A DNA stretch of 44,520 nucleotides from an uncultured Olsenella sp. (GCA_949291295.1 CASEVE010000021.1:1-44520), one strand, 5' to 3'. Shown: positions 29,146 to 38,755, counted from the stretch's first letter. Numbers and translations: made by a program. The notes: generated by a model not told the origin, from the sequence alone.

Positions 29146-29429
29146 CCCCAGCGCGCTCCGCATGCCACTGCGTCTCGCGCCTCGCTGCGCCCGTTCTTCT
29201 CGCCGCCCGTCTGCGTTGGGGGCTGGCTTTCCGGTCACCAACAGTCTCCCGCGGCGAGAAGGGCACGCCCCAGCTGCTGTTGGTACGCAAAATCCGGCTA
29301 CCAACAGCTCCGCACCCAAAGCTCCCTCCTCATTCGCGCCCCCTAGCAGCAATGTCAAAAGTTGATACAACAAAATCCCTTGCTTCCTTGATATGTTCTA
29401 TGCAGTTGGTCAGAGAAAGCGAGGGAGAA

Positions 29430-30314
29430 ATGAAATCTATCAGAACCTTTATCTGCTTCGCGCTGTCAGTCATTGTGTGCTCCGCCGCTTTGCTGGGCTG
29501 CTCGGTGGGACCCGACGAGCAAACGAGAGACGTCATCTCCCTCATTGACGAAATCGGTGACGTCACCCTGAATTCTGACGAAGCGATCGGGGACGCCCTG
29601 AGCGCATACGACGGCCTCAGTGACAGCCAAAAGGAGTTCGTAGAGAACTACGACGTTCTTGTCGACGCGCAGGAAACCCTGGACGGCTTGGTCGAAGAGC
29701 AGAAGAAGGCCAATCAGGCCCGCGCCAATGAGGTCGTTGCGCTTATCGACGCAATCGGCAAGGTCTCCCTCAAGAGCGAAGGCGCTGTTACCAAGGCGCG
29801 GAAGGCCTACGAGGCGCTGACCTCCGCTCAGCAGATGCTCGTCTCCAACAAGCCGGCCCTGATCGACGCCGAGAACAAGATTGAGGAGCTCAAGAAGCAG
29901 ATGTCGGTGGGGGAGACTGTGAAGTCCTCACAGTGGGAGATAACCCTCACCGCTGCGTATATCAGCGACACTCTGCAGTCGAGTGAGTCGTCCACATACT
30001 GGGAGCCGGCTGACGGAGGGACCTTCGTCATTCTCGAATTTGATCTGATGGCGCTGACCTCGGACAACGTGTCCATTGATGACGACGCAATCACCAATCT
30101 TGTTGCTGAGTACAAGGGCAACACGTACTCAAGCTGGGAGATGGATTACCTTTCTGGCCAGCTTTGGATGCCGATTTGGCATACCGGCATGGACGCCAAC
30201 ATTCCGTTGCACATCTACGTCTACACCACCCTTCCTCATGACGCCCTGGATAACGGTGACGTTACGGTCAGCATGACCCTTGCCGATCAGGAGAAGACGA
30301 TAGCCATTGACTAG
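29430..30314 (+). CDS. Lipoprotein of unknown function
   Basis: 294 aa from the ATG at 29430, preceded by GAGGGA. The frame is open further back, but that is repeat DNA. Lipoprotein signal: MKSIRTFICFALSVIVCSAA followed by the lipobox LLGC (Cys ~24). Residues ~30-155 are two helical repeats of the same pattern (DVISLIDEIGDVTLNSDEAI... / EVVALIDAIGKVSLKSEGAV..., each with AYxxLxxxQ...V), like the FIVAR/DUF-type helical bundles of wall proteins. Residues ~165-294 form a beta-sandwich-like domain resembling DUF4352/DUF5067 (WEITLTAAYISD, FVILEFDLMAL). Membrane-anchored and outward-facing. No clear operon partner. Confidence 0.8.
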   Translation: MKSIRTFICFALSVIVCSAALLGCSVGPDEQTRDVISLIDEIGDVTLNSDEAIGDALSAYDGLSDSQKEFVENYDVLVDAQETLDGLVEEQKKANQARANEVVALIDAIGKVSLKSEGAVTKARKAYEALTSAQQMLVSNKPALIDAENKIEELKKQMSVGETVKSSQWEITLTAAYISDTLQSSESSTYWEPADGGTFVILEFDLMALTSDNVSIDDDAITNLVAEYKGNTYSSWEMDYLSGQLWMPIWHTGMDANIPLHIYVYTTLPHDALDNGDVTVSMTLADQEKTIAID

Positions 30315-30343
30315 GGCATCTGCCTAAGGAGAAGAACCGTTTT

Positions 30344-30388
30344 GCCGCCCGCAGCGATCGTGGCGAGAAGATCGCGGCGGGCGGCGTC
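30344..30388 (+). terminator. GC-rich hairpin after the lipoprotein gene
   Basis: GCCGCCCGC is perfectly mirrored by GCGGGCGGC, with an inner CGATC/GATCG extension, 30 bp beyond the stop codon. The T-tract is weak (GTCTTGTC). The rest of the gap to 30756 holds a second 8-bp inverted repeat (TGGCGTAG/CTACGCCA, 30439-30459) and no gene. Confidence 0.55.
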
Positions 30389-30756
30389 TTGTCAATGCTC
30401 GTTGTCTCCCGTCATCCTCTGGCGATGGTTGTCAAAGCTGGCGTAGCACTTCTACGCCACCCCTCGTTTGCAGAAGACTGAACTGGAAGAGCTCCCGCTG
30501 AGGCGTTGGGGCGAGAAAAGAAGGTGTCTTCCACCCTCATTCAAGCCCCCTTTGTAAACAGGTGCTAGAATCCAAATACCAGTAATCGTTCACACAGCCG
30601 TTTGGCAACAGAGCAAGCCTCCTCGCCGCTTACTCAAAACCATCTCAAAACAGAGCGTTTTACACTCCGGAGAAAGTGGGCGCTTGTCACCCAGTCAGAC
30701 GAGGCCCAGGCAATGGAATGCCGCCAAAGGGGCGGCAAAAGAGAAGGGAGTGCTCT

Positions 30757-32794
30757 ATGCATACCGCTCGTCGATTGAGAAAACGTGTCTGGGGGTGTTG
30801 TTGGATTCGTTGCGTGCGCGTTCATAGCGCTGCTCCTTGCGATTGTGCCGTCGCACGCTGAGGAATCATCCTCTGGATACCAGATCTACCCGTCTCCGCA
30901 GGAGATCTCCTACGCCGATGAGGGCTGGATTCTCCGCTCCACCGCCAACGTGGTCGTTGAGGACGGAATCGACGGAGACACCCAGGCACGCCTTGACGAG
31001 GCCCTTGCGCTCAAGAGCATCAAGGCCAACGCTGTGGAGAGCGTCCCCGAGGGCGGCTATCAGATGAATGTCCTCGTGGGCATCAAGGGCTCGGGCGGCG
31101 CTGTTGACGCCTATGTCCAGCAGCTTGTTGACGCCGGGAAGCTCGCCTACGCCGACGGTCTCTTCGAGAAGACCGATGCGTACCTGCTCGCCTCCATCAA
31201 GGGCGACGCCCAGACTGCGGACACCATCATCGTCCTTGGTCGTGACACGGACTCCGCCTTCTATGGCCTCACCACGCTCTATCAGATCTTCCAGCAGCTC
31301 GAGGGCACGCTGCAGCTCAAGGGCTTTGTGTGCTCCGACTATGCTGACGTGGTCTCGCGCGGCTTCATCGAGGGTTACTACGGCAACCCCTGGAGCACCG
31401 AGGATCGCGCGAACCTCATGACCTGGGGCGGCTACTACAAGCTCAACGCCTACGTCTATGCTCCGAAGGACGACCCGCTGCACCGCACCAACTGGCGCGA
31501 CCTCTACACCGACGAAGAGGTTGAGAACGAGCTCAAGCCGCAGGCCGAGGCCGGCAACAAGTCCAAGGTGCGCTTCGTCTACGCCCTTGCCCCGTTCCAC
31601 TACGGCGACGGCGCGACGAGTCCCTTCCGCTTTGACACCGAGGAGCACTATCAGGAGGACCTGGCCGTGCTCAAGGCCAAGTACCTGCAGACGATTGACG
31701 CCGGCGTGCGTCAGATCGCCCTTCTCGCCGATGACTCCACTGACTGGGGTGATGTCTACGGCGACGACGCGACCTATCTACGCATCCTGAACGACCTTAC
31801 CGACTGGATCCACGAGCTCCAGGCGATGAAGAACGACGACGGCACCGCCAAGTACGAGGGTCTCAAGGACACGATCCTCTACTGCCCCGCGCTCTACAGC
31901 TACACGGGCGGCGGCGAGTCCTGGTACTCCGAGATGCCCGACAACATCCAGATCGTCATGACCGGCGGCAGGACCTTTGGCATCTCCAACCACGCGTACG
32001 CCGAGACCTTCAAGAGCAACACCGGCCGCGCGCCGTTCCTGTGGATCAACTGGCCGTGCACGGACATGACCCGCAACTTCAGCTTCAACTGGCTCACCAT
32101 GGGCGGTCACAACACGTTCCTCAAGAGCGACGTGGTCCCTGGCGACCTTGATGACATCATGCTGAACCCCATGCAGCAGTCCGAGGCCTCCAAGCAGGGC
32201 ATCTTCATGGTGGCCGACTACTCGTGGAACCTCTGGACCTCCGAGGAGGAGGGCGACCAGGCGTGGATGGACTCGTTCTCCTATGTTGAGCACAACTCGC
32301 CCGTTGACACCTCCGCCTCCAATGGCCTTCGCGACCTCTCCGCCAACATGCGCGTCCACCGCGATGGCGGCATCGACGGCGCCATCTCCGACCCGGATTA
32401 CGATTCCACCAACAAGTGGTGGATCAACCACGAGTCCGACTACGAGATTGCCGGCCTCAACATCTCCGAGGTTCTGACCGCGGCCAAGGTCAAGCTCGAC
32501 GATGGTACCGCCACCGCATCCGACCTTGATCAGATCGAGAAGATCTATGCTGCCCTGGGCGACTCCGCCGCAGCCTATCGTGAGGGTGCTGGCGACCAGG
32601 CGCTCTTCTCGCAGCTCGAGCCCTTCATTGGCTCTTGGGACGATACGTGCGCCGCGGCGCTTGGCTACGTTGACGCAGCTCGCAAGGCCCTCTCCGGCGA
32701 TACCGCCGGCGCGCAGGAGGCCCTTGCCGCCGCCAACGAGCTCTACACCGCCTCGCAGTCCGGCCACAAGCTTGACTACCTGGGCGTTCAGTAG
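30757..32794 (+). pseudogene. GH84 beta-N-acetylglucosaminidase/hyaluronidase, broken at both ends
   Basis: Catalytic part of a secreted GH84 enzyme. The expected start is the ATG at 30757 (MHTARRLRKR, behind AAGGGAG), but the signal peptide continues in another frame (GVVGFVACAFIALLLAIV): a one-base change at the GGGGG run of 30790-30794. A GTG at 30785 would give an intact frame lacking the basic n-region. In that numbering, a GH20b-like N-domain occupies ~30-180, the GH84 barrel starts at GFIEGYYGNPW (~193), the catalytic Asp pair is in ALLADDSTDWG (~315), and a helical region follows (~530-669). The frame ends in TAG at 32792-32794, yet the next codons carry on in the same frame with the domains that usually follow, so this looks like an in-frame amber mutation. 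Function: removal of beta-linked GlcNAc from mucin or hyaluronan-like glycans. Confidence 0.8.
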
Positions 32795-34003
32795 GACGCT
32801 CGCGTGGGTCTTGTCATTGTGACCCCGACGCTCTCCTCGCTGAAGAGCTTTGCCTCTGACGCGGTGTCCGGATCGACCGATCCTGCGCCGGATGACGTGA
32901 CGATCACTTATGCGAACCAGGCCGTGTCCACCTACGGCGAGCACGACGGTCTCGACGCCGTTGCCGACGGTGACGTGAGCACGTTCTGCTGGTTCCAGGG
33001 GCTCTGCGATGACATCACGGTTGTTGACGCTTCCGTGACCGTTACCTACGGCACGCCCAAGCATGCCAAGGAGTTCCGGTTTGTTCAGGCCGAGCCGACG
33101 GGCGATGTCATCAACAACGGTATCTTTGAATACCAGGGTACCGATGGCGAGTGGTACAAGATTGGCAACATCACGAGCGACCAGACCCAGAAGTTCACGC
33201 TTGATGAGGCGGTTGACGTCAAGGCTCTGCGCGTGACTAACCTCGAGGAGATCGAGAAGTGGTGGCAGGTCTACGACATCTCCCTCGTTGAGGTGCCCGC
33301 CGGCCCCGCCGACACCACCGAGCTCGAGGCTGCCATCACCGCTGCCCAGGCCGTGACCGATGACGCCAAGGCCGCCTTTGACGCCGCGTTCGCCGCTGCG
33401 CAGGAAGGCCTGAAGGACGAGGGCCTTACGCAGCCCGAGGCCGACAAGCTTGCCTCCGCGCTCAACGAGGCCGCCAAGGGCGTCGAGCGCTTTACCGGCA
33501 TGACGCTCGAGGAGCTTGAGGCCTCCAAGGCCTCCGCCGACGCGTATACCGCGGGTAGCTACGTTGCTTACGAGTCCGCCTACAATGCGCTTCACAAGGC
33601 GCTCGAGAACGCCAGCAACCTCTCCAAGGCCGACGGCGAGGCTCTTGTCGCCAGCCTTGAGGCTGCCAAGGCCGCTCTTGTTCCCGATCAGACCGCGCGC
33701 GACGAGGCTCAGCTCGCCCTGAACGACGCGGCCAAGTACAACGAGAAGGACTACAGCGCCGAGAGCTGGAAGGCCTTCGTGGATGCGCGCGACGCGCTGG
33801 CTGTCGCGCTCGAGCAGAGGACCGCTGCCGACTTTGATGCGCTTCGCGCAGATCTTGAGGCTGCCATTGCTGGTCTGAAGGCACCCGAGCCGGAGCCGGT
33901 TGTCGACAAGACGGGCCTCCAGGCCTCCGTCGACGCCGCCGGCAAGCTCGAGGCGGGCGACTACACCGCCGAGTCCTGGGCCGCGTTCCAGGAGGCGCTC
34001 GAG
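32795..34003 (+). pseudogene. 3' part of the GH84 gene: CBM-like and FIVAR domains
   Basis: In the same frame as the GH84 part, after the amber codon. A GTG at 32804 could restart translation. Domains: the end of the helical region (VTPTLSSLKSFA), an F5/8 type C (CBM32-like) module (~32890-33290, DGDVSTFCWFQG and KALRVTNLEEIEKWW), then helical FIVAR-type repeats (AAITAAQAVTDDAKAAFDAA; LEASKASADAYTAGSYVAYE; AQLALNDAAKYNEKDYSAES; LQASVDAAGKLEAGDYTAES). In the last repeat, around 34000, the frame runs into IS256 transposase and ends at 34297. The natural C-terminus, probably a wall anchor, is lost. The last FIVAR is nearly identical in DNA to that of the beta-helix gene (28020-28120). Confidence 0.78.
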
Positions 34004-34333
34004 GCCGCGCGGGCGAGGGCCGCGCTCGCCGCGGCCGCCGAGGGCCTCGCCGAGACCCTGACCTACACGCGCTTCCCCCGCGAGCACTGGCGGCGCATGC
34101 GCACCAACAACGCCATCGAGCGCCTCAACCGGGAGATCCGACGCAGGACGAGGGAGGTGGGGACGTTCCCCGACGGGAACTCCGCCCTCATGCTCGTGAC
34201 CGCGAGGCTCAAGTACGTCGCCGAGAGCGAGTGGGGCTCCCGCCGCTACCTGGACGTGACGCTGCTGGAGGAGGCGCACCGGGAGGCGGGCATATAGGGC
34301 TGTCCGAAAGTGCGCAAGAATCTTGACGGTACC
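34000..34333 (+). mobile_element. IS256 right half inserted between GH84 and sortase genes
   Basis: The frame from ~34000 reads ETLTYTRFPREHWRRMRTNN and AIERLNREIRRRTREVG to EEAHREAGI (stop 34295-34297), the C-terminal quarter of an IS256 transposase including its catalytic Glu. The right inverted repeat follows, ending in GGTACC at 34328-34333. The left three quarters are missing. A deletion at the IS has therefore joined the GH84 gene to the IS and the IS end to a sortase gene. Confidence 0.88.
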
Positions 34334-35065
34334 GTTGCCGGAGCGGCTGCGGGTGCGTGGTGGCTGCTTCGCGTGGGCGAGTCCCAGCAGCGGGTCATCC
34401 AGACCCTGGATTCCGAGGACCCCCCTGCCATTCCCGAGGAGCAGCCAAGCTCAGCGCCCGCCGAGAAGGACCTGCCCCCGCAAAACCCCATTGACTTTGC
34501 CTCCCTCAAGTCCGAGAACTCGGACATCTTTGCGTGGCTCTACATTCCCGGGTGCGAGATCAGCGTGCCCGTGCTCCAGAGCCCGACCGATGACCTCTTC
34601 TACCTCACGCACGACCGCGACAAGAACTACGACCCGCTCGGCACGCCGTTCATGCAGCTTGCCAACTCGACCGACCTCTCCGACCCGGTCACCGTGATTT
34701 ACGGTCACAACAAGGGCCTCTTCGGCACGCTCCACTACTTTGAGGACGCGGAGTTCTTCTCGGGCAACCTCGACTTCTACGTCTACGTGCCGGGACACGT
34801 TTACACCTACACCATTGTCTCGGCCTATCAGTACGACTCTCGCCACATCCTCAACAGCTTTGACTTCTCGAACGAGCAGGTTCTTCTCGATTACTTTGCG
34901 TTTGTCCAGAACCCGGACTCGATCATGCGAAACGTCAACCCCAACGTCACGCTTGACGCCTCGAGCAAGCTGTTGCAGATCTCGACGTGCACGACCGACC
35001 TCTACGACTCCAGCGTGCGCTACATCATCAGCGCCGTTTTGACCGGTGACCAAGAGACTCGATAG
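34310..35065 (+). CDS. srtB: Class B sortase, 5' end replaced by IS256 terminus
   Basis: 251 aa as an open frame. Sortase B features: VIYGHNKGLFG (catalytic His, ~residue 130), LQISTCTT (catalytic Cys, ~226) and SSVRYIIS (Arg, ~236). The transpeptidase would anchor surface proteins to the wall or build pili. The first eight codons (MRKNLDGT) are the IS256 right inverted repeat, with a GTG there as the only start. The true N-terminus, with most of the membrane anchor, is missing; only AGAAAGAWWLL is left before the soluble part. If made, the enzyme may be unanchored. It is followed 8 bp later by an LCP gene, probably in the same operon. Confidence 0.82.
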   Translation: MRKNLDGTVAGAAAGAWWLLRVGESQQRVIQTLDSEDPPAIPEEQPSSAPAEKDLPPQNPIDFASLKSENSDIFAWLYIPGCEISVPVLQSPTDDLFYLTHDRDKNYDPLGTPFMQLANSTDLSDPVTVIYGHNKGLFGTLHYFEDAEFFSGNLDFYVYVPGHVYTYTIVSAYQYDSRHILNSFDFSNEQVLLDYFAFVQNPDSIMRNVNPNVTLDASSKLLQISTCTTDLYDSSVRYIISAVLTGDQETR

Positions 35066-35073
35066 GAGAGGCG

Positions 35074-36072
35074 ATGGACAAGCACGTCTCCAAGGGGAAG
35101 CGCCACCTTGCAGTCAAGATCGTTGCGGCCGTGCTCGCGGTCCTTCTTGTGGGCGCGGGGGCCGCGTACGCATGGTGGCGCAACTCCATCGAGGAGGGCC
35201 GCCGAGCCATGACGGAGGCGGTGACCCAGCGCGCCCGTGAGCAGGAGGGTACCATCGAGTACGACGGAAAGCGCTGGGCCCTGAACGAGGACGTTGTGAC
35301 GGTGTGCTTCATCGGCTACGACAATACCGGCGACGGCGAGAACAAGGGTGGCCAGTCCGACACCGTCCTTGTTGTTGCGCTTGACACCGCAACGGGCTCG
35401 GCGCGGGCGATCAACGTCCCGCGTGACAGCATGGTGACGGTGGACGCCTGCAGCGGAGACTCCTTTGCCGGCCAGACCACAGAGCAGCTCTGCCTTCAGT
35501 ACTCCTACGGCGACGGGGGCCATCGCAGCTCCGAGCTCACGACCAACGCGGTCTCGCGCCTGTTCTACAACGTTCCCATCAACTACTACTTCACACTCAA
35601 CATCAGCGGCGTCGCCGACCTCAACGACGCCGTGGGCGGCGTCACGCTCACGGCGCTACAGGACATCCCAGACGTAGGAATCTGGGAGGGTCAGAAGGTC
35701 ACGCTGCTGGGAGATGTCGCCAAGCGCTACGTCCAGTACCGCGAGAGCGACGCCACGGGCTCGCTCGGGCGCCAGGAGAGGCAGATCCAGTACATCCAGG
35801 CGTTTGTCTCCAAGGTGCTCTCCATGGCCAAGTCCGACCCAACAAGGATCATCGACCTCTACAACGAGGCGCAGCGCTACACCTTTACCAACCTGGGCCT
35901 GGATGAGTTCTCCTTCCTGGCGGACACCATGCTCGCCCATGGGGTAAGCGGCTTTGACATGGTGCAGCTTGAGGGTGAGATGACGCGCGGGGACACCTAT
36001 GCGGAGTATCACCTGGACAAGGAGTTTCTCCGCAAGACCGTCATCGAGACGTTCTACGAGGAGGTGGAGTAG
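35074..36072 (+). CDS. LCP family protein, third copy in the window
   Basis: 332 aa. ATG at 35074 behind AGGAGAGG. One transmembrane helix (~13-35, AVKIVAAVLAVLLVGAGAAYAW), then an LCP domain: TVCFIGYDN, SDTVLVVALD, INVPRDSMV, YYFTLNISGVADLNDAVGGV, and YRESDATGSLGRQERQ. It is more diverged from the other two LCP proteins than they are from each other. It follows the sortase gene at 8 bp. A sortase and an LCP protein next to each other fit joint control of wall-anchored proteins and glycans, as with LCP-dependent glycosylated pilins in actinobacteria (established for Actinomyces; inference here). Its 3' end overlaps the convergent XRE gene. Confidence 0.88.
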   Translation: MDKHVSKGKRHLAVKIVAAVLAVLLVGAGAAYAWWRNSIEEGRRAMTEAVTQRAREQEGTIEYDGKRWALNEDVVTVCFIGYDNTGDGENKGGQSDTVLVVALDTATGSARAINVPRDSMVTVDACSGDSFAGQTTEQLCLQYSYGDGGHRSSELTTNAVSRLFYNVPINYYFTLNISGVADLNDAVGGVTLTALQDIPDVGIWEGQKVTLLGDVAKRYVQYRESDATGSLGRQERQIQYIQAFVSKVLSMAKSDPTRIIDLYNEAQRYTFTNLGLDEFSFLADTMLAHGVSGFDMVQLEGEMTRGDTYAEYHLDKEFLRKTVIETFYEEVE

Positions 36073-36322
36073 ACGAGCGAGTTGGGGGACTCATCGCGCT
36101 CGGTCTCTACGCCAACGAGCAGCTCGGCCAAGGAGACGCCAAAGCCTCTGGCAATCTTTCCCATGTTTATGAGCGTGACGTTTCTTGTGCCCGTCTCGAT
36201 CGAGGCATAATAGGACCAGTCCATGCCAATGGAGAGCGCCAGCTTCTCTTGACTGAGCCCCGTTTGGCTTCTAAGCTGGCGACAGCGGTTTCCAAATGCC
36301 TTTTTAGACGGTTTTCATCCAT
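36054..36322 (-). pseudogene. XRE-family HTH regulator, module copy 2, frameshifted
   Basis: From the ATG at 36322 the frame reads MDENRLK and then, at the A5 run (minus strand CTAAAAAGGC), must slip by one base to continue as AFGNRCRQLRSQTGLSQEKL and MDWSYYASIETGTRNVTLIN. This matches the regulator at 15165-15386 almost residue for residue. It ends at 36054, a little longer than copy 1 and overlapping the end of the LCP gene at 35074. No start codon exists in the second frame before the HTH. It is a pseudogene, a sequencing error at a homopolymer, or a slippage site. It diverges from the LCP gene at 36548. Confidence 0.75.
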
Positions 36323-36339
36323 TGACCCTTAATTGCATG

Positions 36340-36374
36340 ATGTTGTATTTGCGTCAACGGACTATATACAACAT
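36340..36374. promoter_or_regulatory. Candidate operator between XRE and LCP genes, copy 2
   Basis: A perfect 9-bp inverted repeat (ATGTTGTAT at 36340-36348, ATACAACAT at 36366-36374) encloses TTGCGTCAACGGACTAT. The TTGTATTTGCGTCAACGG part matches the motif at 15407-15440 in the first module. A probable XRE binding site. Confidence 0.55.
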
Positions 36375-36547
36375 TTGTTAATTTGCAGACGCTTACGGGG
36401 TGCTCAAGGACCCTGAAAACAGACTTGGCAATTGGGGCGTTCAAAGGTTCCTCAACGATGCGTTCGCAGTTTCACAACATGGGTGTGCTATATAAGTAGG
36501 CAACGCTTTGCCTGCCAGATGCGCGCCGGAAGTTTGGGGAACGCAAC

Positions 36548-37810
36548 GTGTTTGACGACGAGAACAACGAGCCGCAGGGTGCCCACTTCGCCCCGGAAGA
36601 GCCTGCCGAGAAAGACGATGTCCTTCCGGCAGCCGCCGGAGACGAAGGCTCCGACGGGGCTCCTCTCGAGGGTATGAGCGATGCGGACGCCGAGCCCAAG
36701 CGCGGCTTCTCCCTCAAGCGCATCCCCCTGGCCGCCAAGGTGCTCGTGGTCCTTTTCGTTATTGTGGCCGTTGTCGTTGCGGCCGGCGCCTCGTGGATTG
36801 CGAGCCTCGACGCCACGATGAGCGTGAGCGGGGAGGAGCGCGAGGAGCTAAACGAGGCGCTCGCGACTCCCGAGCCAGCCTCAACCGAGCCCTTCTACGT
36901 GCTGCTCATTGGATCAGACGCTCGAAAGAGCGATACGGTCTCGCGCTCCGACACCATCATGCTCGCCCGCGTTGACATTGACGAGGGCGTGGTCTCGCTC
37001 GTTTCGGTTCCGCGTGACACGATGATCTACACCGAGTCCGGCTACATCGACAAGATCAACTCCGCCTACCTCAACGGCCCTGCGGCAACCGTCAGGGCGG
37101 TCTCCGAGTTTGCGGGTGTTGACATCACGCACTACGTTGAGGTCAACTTCACCGGCGTGAAAAACGTCGTTGACGCGCTGGGCGGAATTACCGTCGATGT
37201 TCCCGAGAACATCGATGACTACAAGGCCAAGCTCAAGATTTCTGCAGGCGAGCAGGTGCTTGATGGCGAGACCGCCCTCAAGTACGCGCGTGCGCGCTAT
37301 GCCGTCACCGGCGGCGACTTTGGTCGTGCGCGCGCCCAGCGCCAGATCGTCGAGGCCATTGCCAAGAAGGTTCTCGAGACGAGTCCCATCGACCTTCCCC
37401 GGGTCATCGTCGAGCTTGCGGAGTCCATCGAGACCGACCTCTTCGTGAGTGACATCATCTCGTACGCGCTGACGCTTCAGCAGAATGCCGACGGGCTCAC
37501 GATCTACTCGGCAACCGTGCCGAGCTATGCCTACGACGCGGGTGGAGCCTCCTACGTGGCAACCATGTTCGACGAGTGGCGTGCGATGATGCAGCGCATG
37601 GACGCTGGCCTCAACCCCGCCGACGAGTCTGCGGCCATTCCCGAGGAGCAGCTGGCAAACGAGCGCCTGGGTTCGGCGGCCAACTCCGCCTCACCGCGCG
37701 ACTACGAGTACCTTGTCGCCATCTCGGGCCTGACGAGCGATGACGTTGCGATGAAGCGCGCGGAGAAGCCCGGCATGAGCACCGGTCGTCCCGGAGAGCT
37801 GATCAAGTAG
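36548..37810 (+). CDS. LCP family protein, module copy 2
   Basis: 420 aa from a GTG at 36548 (GGGGA upstream). Acidic cytoplasmic tail (~60 residues), transmembrane helix ~62-85 (LAAKVLVVLFVIVAVVVAAG), then an LCP domain: YVLLIGSDARKSD, SRSDTIMLARVD, VSVPRDTMI, YVEVNFTGVKNVVDALGGI, and GGDFGRARAQRQ. Same layout as the copy at 15649, including the NERLGSA tail, but with a shorter N-terminal tail. It attaches glycan polymers to peptidoglycan. It is divergent from an XRE gene and followed 53 bp later by the PP2C phosphatase gene; a GGGCGGC/GCCGCCC hairpin lies between them. Confidence 0.9.
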   Translation: MFDDENNEPQGAHFAPEEPAEKDDVLPAAAGDEGSDGAPLEGMSDADAEPKRGFSLKRIPLAAKVLVVLFVIVAVVVAAGASWIASLDATMSVSGEEREELNEALATPEPASTEPFYVLLIGSDARKSDTVSRSDTIMLARVDIDEGVVSLVSVPRDTMIYTESGYIDKINSAYLNGPAATVRAVSEFAGVDITHYVEVNFTGVKNVVDALGGITVDVPENIDDYKAKLKISAGEQVLDGETALKYARARYAVTGGDFGRARAQRQIVEAIAKKVLETSPIDLPRVIVELAESIETDLFVSDIISYALTLQQNADGLTIYSATVPSYAYDAGGASYVATMFDEWRAMMQRMDAGLNPADESAAIPEEQLANERLGSAANSASPRDYEYLVAISGLTSDDVAMKRAEKPGMSTGRPGELIK

Positions 37811-37863
37811 GGCGGCGGGGTCATTTTGCCGCCCACCCCGTCCGACCGCCGCACAGGAGCCGC

Positions 37864-38709
37864 ATGAGACACTTCCACTTCACCGACCGGGGCAATGCCA
37901 CAAACGAGGACTTTGCCTACGCGATGGAGCGCTACGGCATTGTCATCGACGGCGCCACGGGGCTCACGGACCTGCCGCTCGTATCTGCGGAGTTTGCAAC
38001 CAACGCGCAGTGGTTCTCGCACACCGTGGGAGCCTTTGTGTGCACGGCGCTCGATGGGGGAGTGGCGGCCGAGCGAGCGCTTCTCGATGCCGTTGCCCTG
38101 GCGCGTGGGGAGCTTGAGCGGGCGTTGGGCTGCGAGATTGGGCAGCTGGACTCGGCGGCGGTTCCCTCCGCAACGCTCGCGCTTGCCGTGGTGGGCAAGA
38201 AGAGCGTGGAGCTCTGGGGCCTTGGAGACTCGCCGCTTGTGGTGCTCACGCGTTCGGGCGACCATCTCGTCTCCACCGACGAGATGCTCGAGAGCTTGGA
38301 CGGCCACGTGGTCGATCTTATGGTTGAGCGCTCGGCCGGGCGCGACCTCACGGTTGCGGAGCGGCGCGCCCTCGTGCGCGAGGAGGTTCTCGCCAATCGC
38401 CGGCTTCGCAACACCGAGGGTGGCTACTGGTGCCTTGACCCTACGGGCGTGGGGCTTGCCCATGCGCGCCGCATGACGCTGCCGCGTGCGGATGTTGTTG
38501 CCGTTGCGGGCATGACCGACGGGCTCTACCGGGCATTTGGGCAGTACGGGATGGCTCGGCTCTCAGACGATCTTGTCGGCCTCACGTACCTCTCGGCTCA
38601 GCTGCTCTGTGACAGGATGCGCGTGCTGGAGGCCGCAGACACCTCGCTCGCGCGCTTCCCCCGCATGAAGGTCGGCGACGACGCGAGCCTCTTCTGGCTG
38701 GGGATGTGA
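37864..38709 (+). CDS. PP2C-type (PPM) protein phosphatase
   Basis: 281 aa, ATG at 37864 after AGGAG. PPM metal-site motifs can be picked out: NEDFAYAMERYGIVIDGATG near the N-terminus (D-G-A), WGLGDSPLVVL (~residue 118), VAGMTDGLYRAF (~215) and KVGDDASLF (~272). It is soluble and probably a Ser/Thr phosphatase acting in the cytoplasm. No matching kinase is present. Its position behind an LCP gene suggests it acts on phosphorylated wall-synthesis proteins (inference). Fragments of a second copy occur at 101-472 and 20228. Confidence 0.82.
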   Translation: MRHFHFTDRGNATNEDFAYAMERYGIVIDGATGLTDLPLVSAEFATNAQWFSHTVGAFVCTALDGGVAAERALLDAVALARGELERALGCEIGQLDSAAVPSATLALAVVGKKSVELWGLGDSPLVVLTRSGDHLVSTDEMLESLDGHVVDLMVERSAGRDLTVAERRALVREEVLANRRLRNTEGGYWCLDPTGVGLAHARRMTLPRADVVAVAGMTDGLYRAFGQYGMARLSDDLVGLTYLSAQLLCDRMRVLEAADTSLARFPRMKVGDDASLFWLGM

Positions 38710-38755
38710 CCCCGACCCGTTCGGGCCCTGGCTCATCTCCGTCCCCTCACCTTGA

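Noticed and set aside
31778..34279. 833-codon open frame on the minus strand
   Set aside because: Antisense to the GH84/FIVAR gene. Repetitive Gly/Leu/Val text mirrors the codon pattern of the real gene, with no start site or domain.
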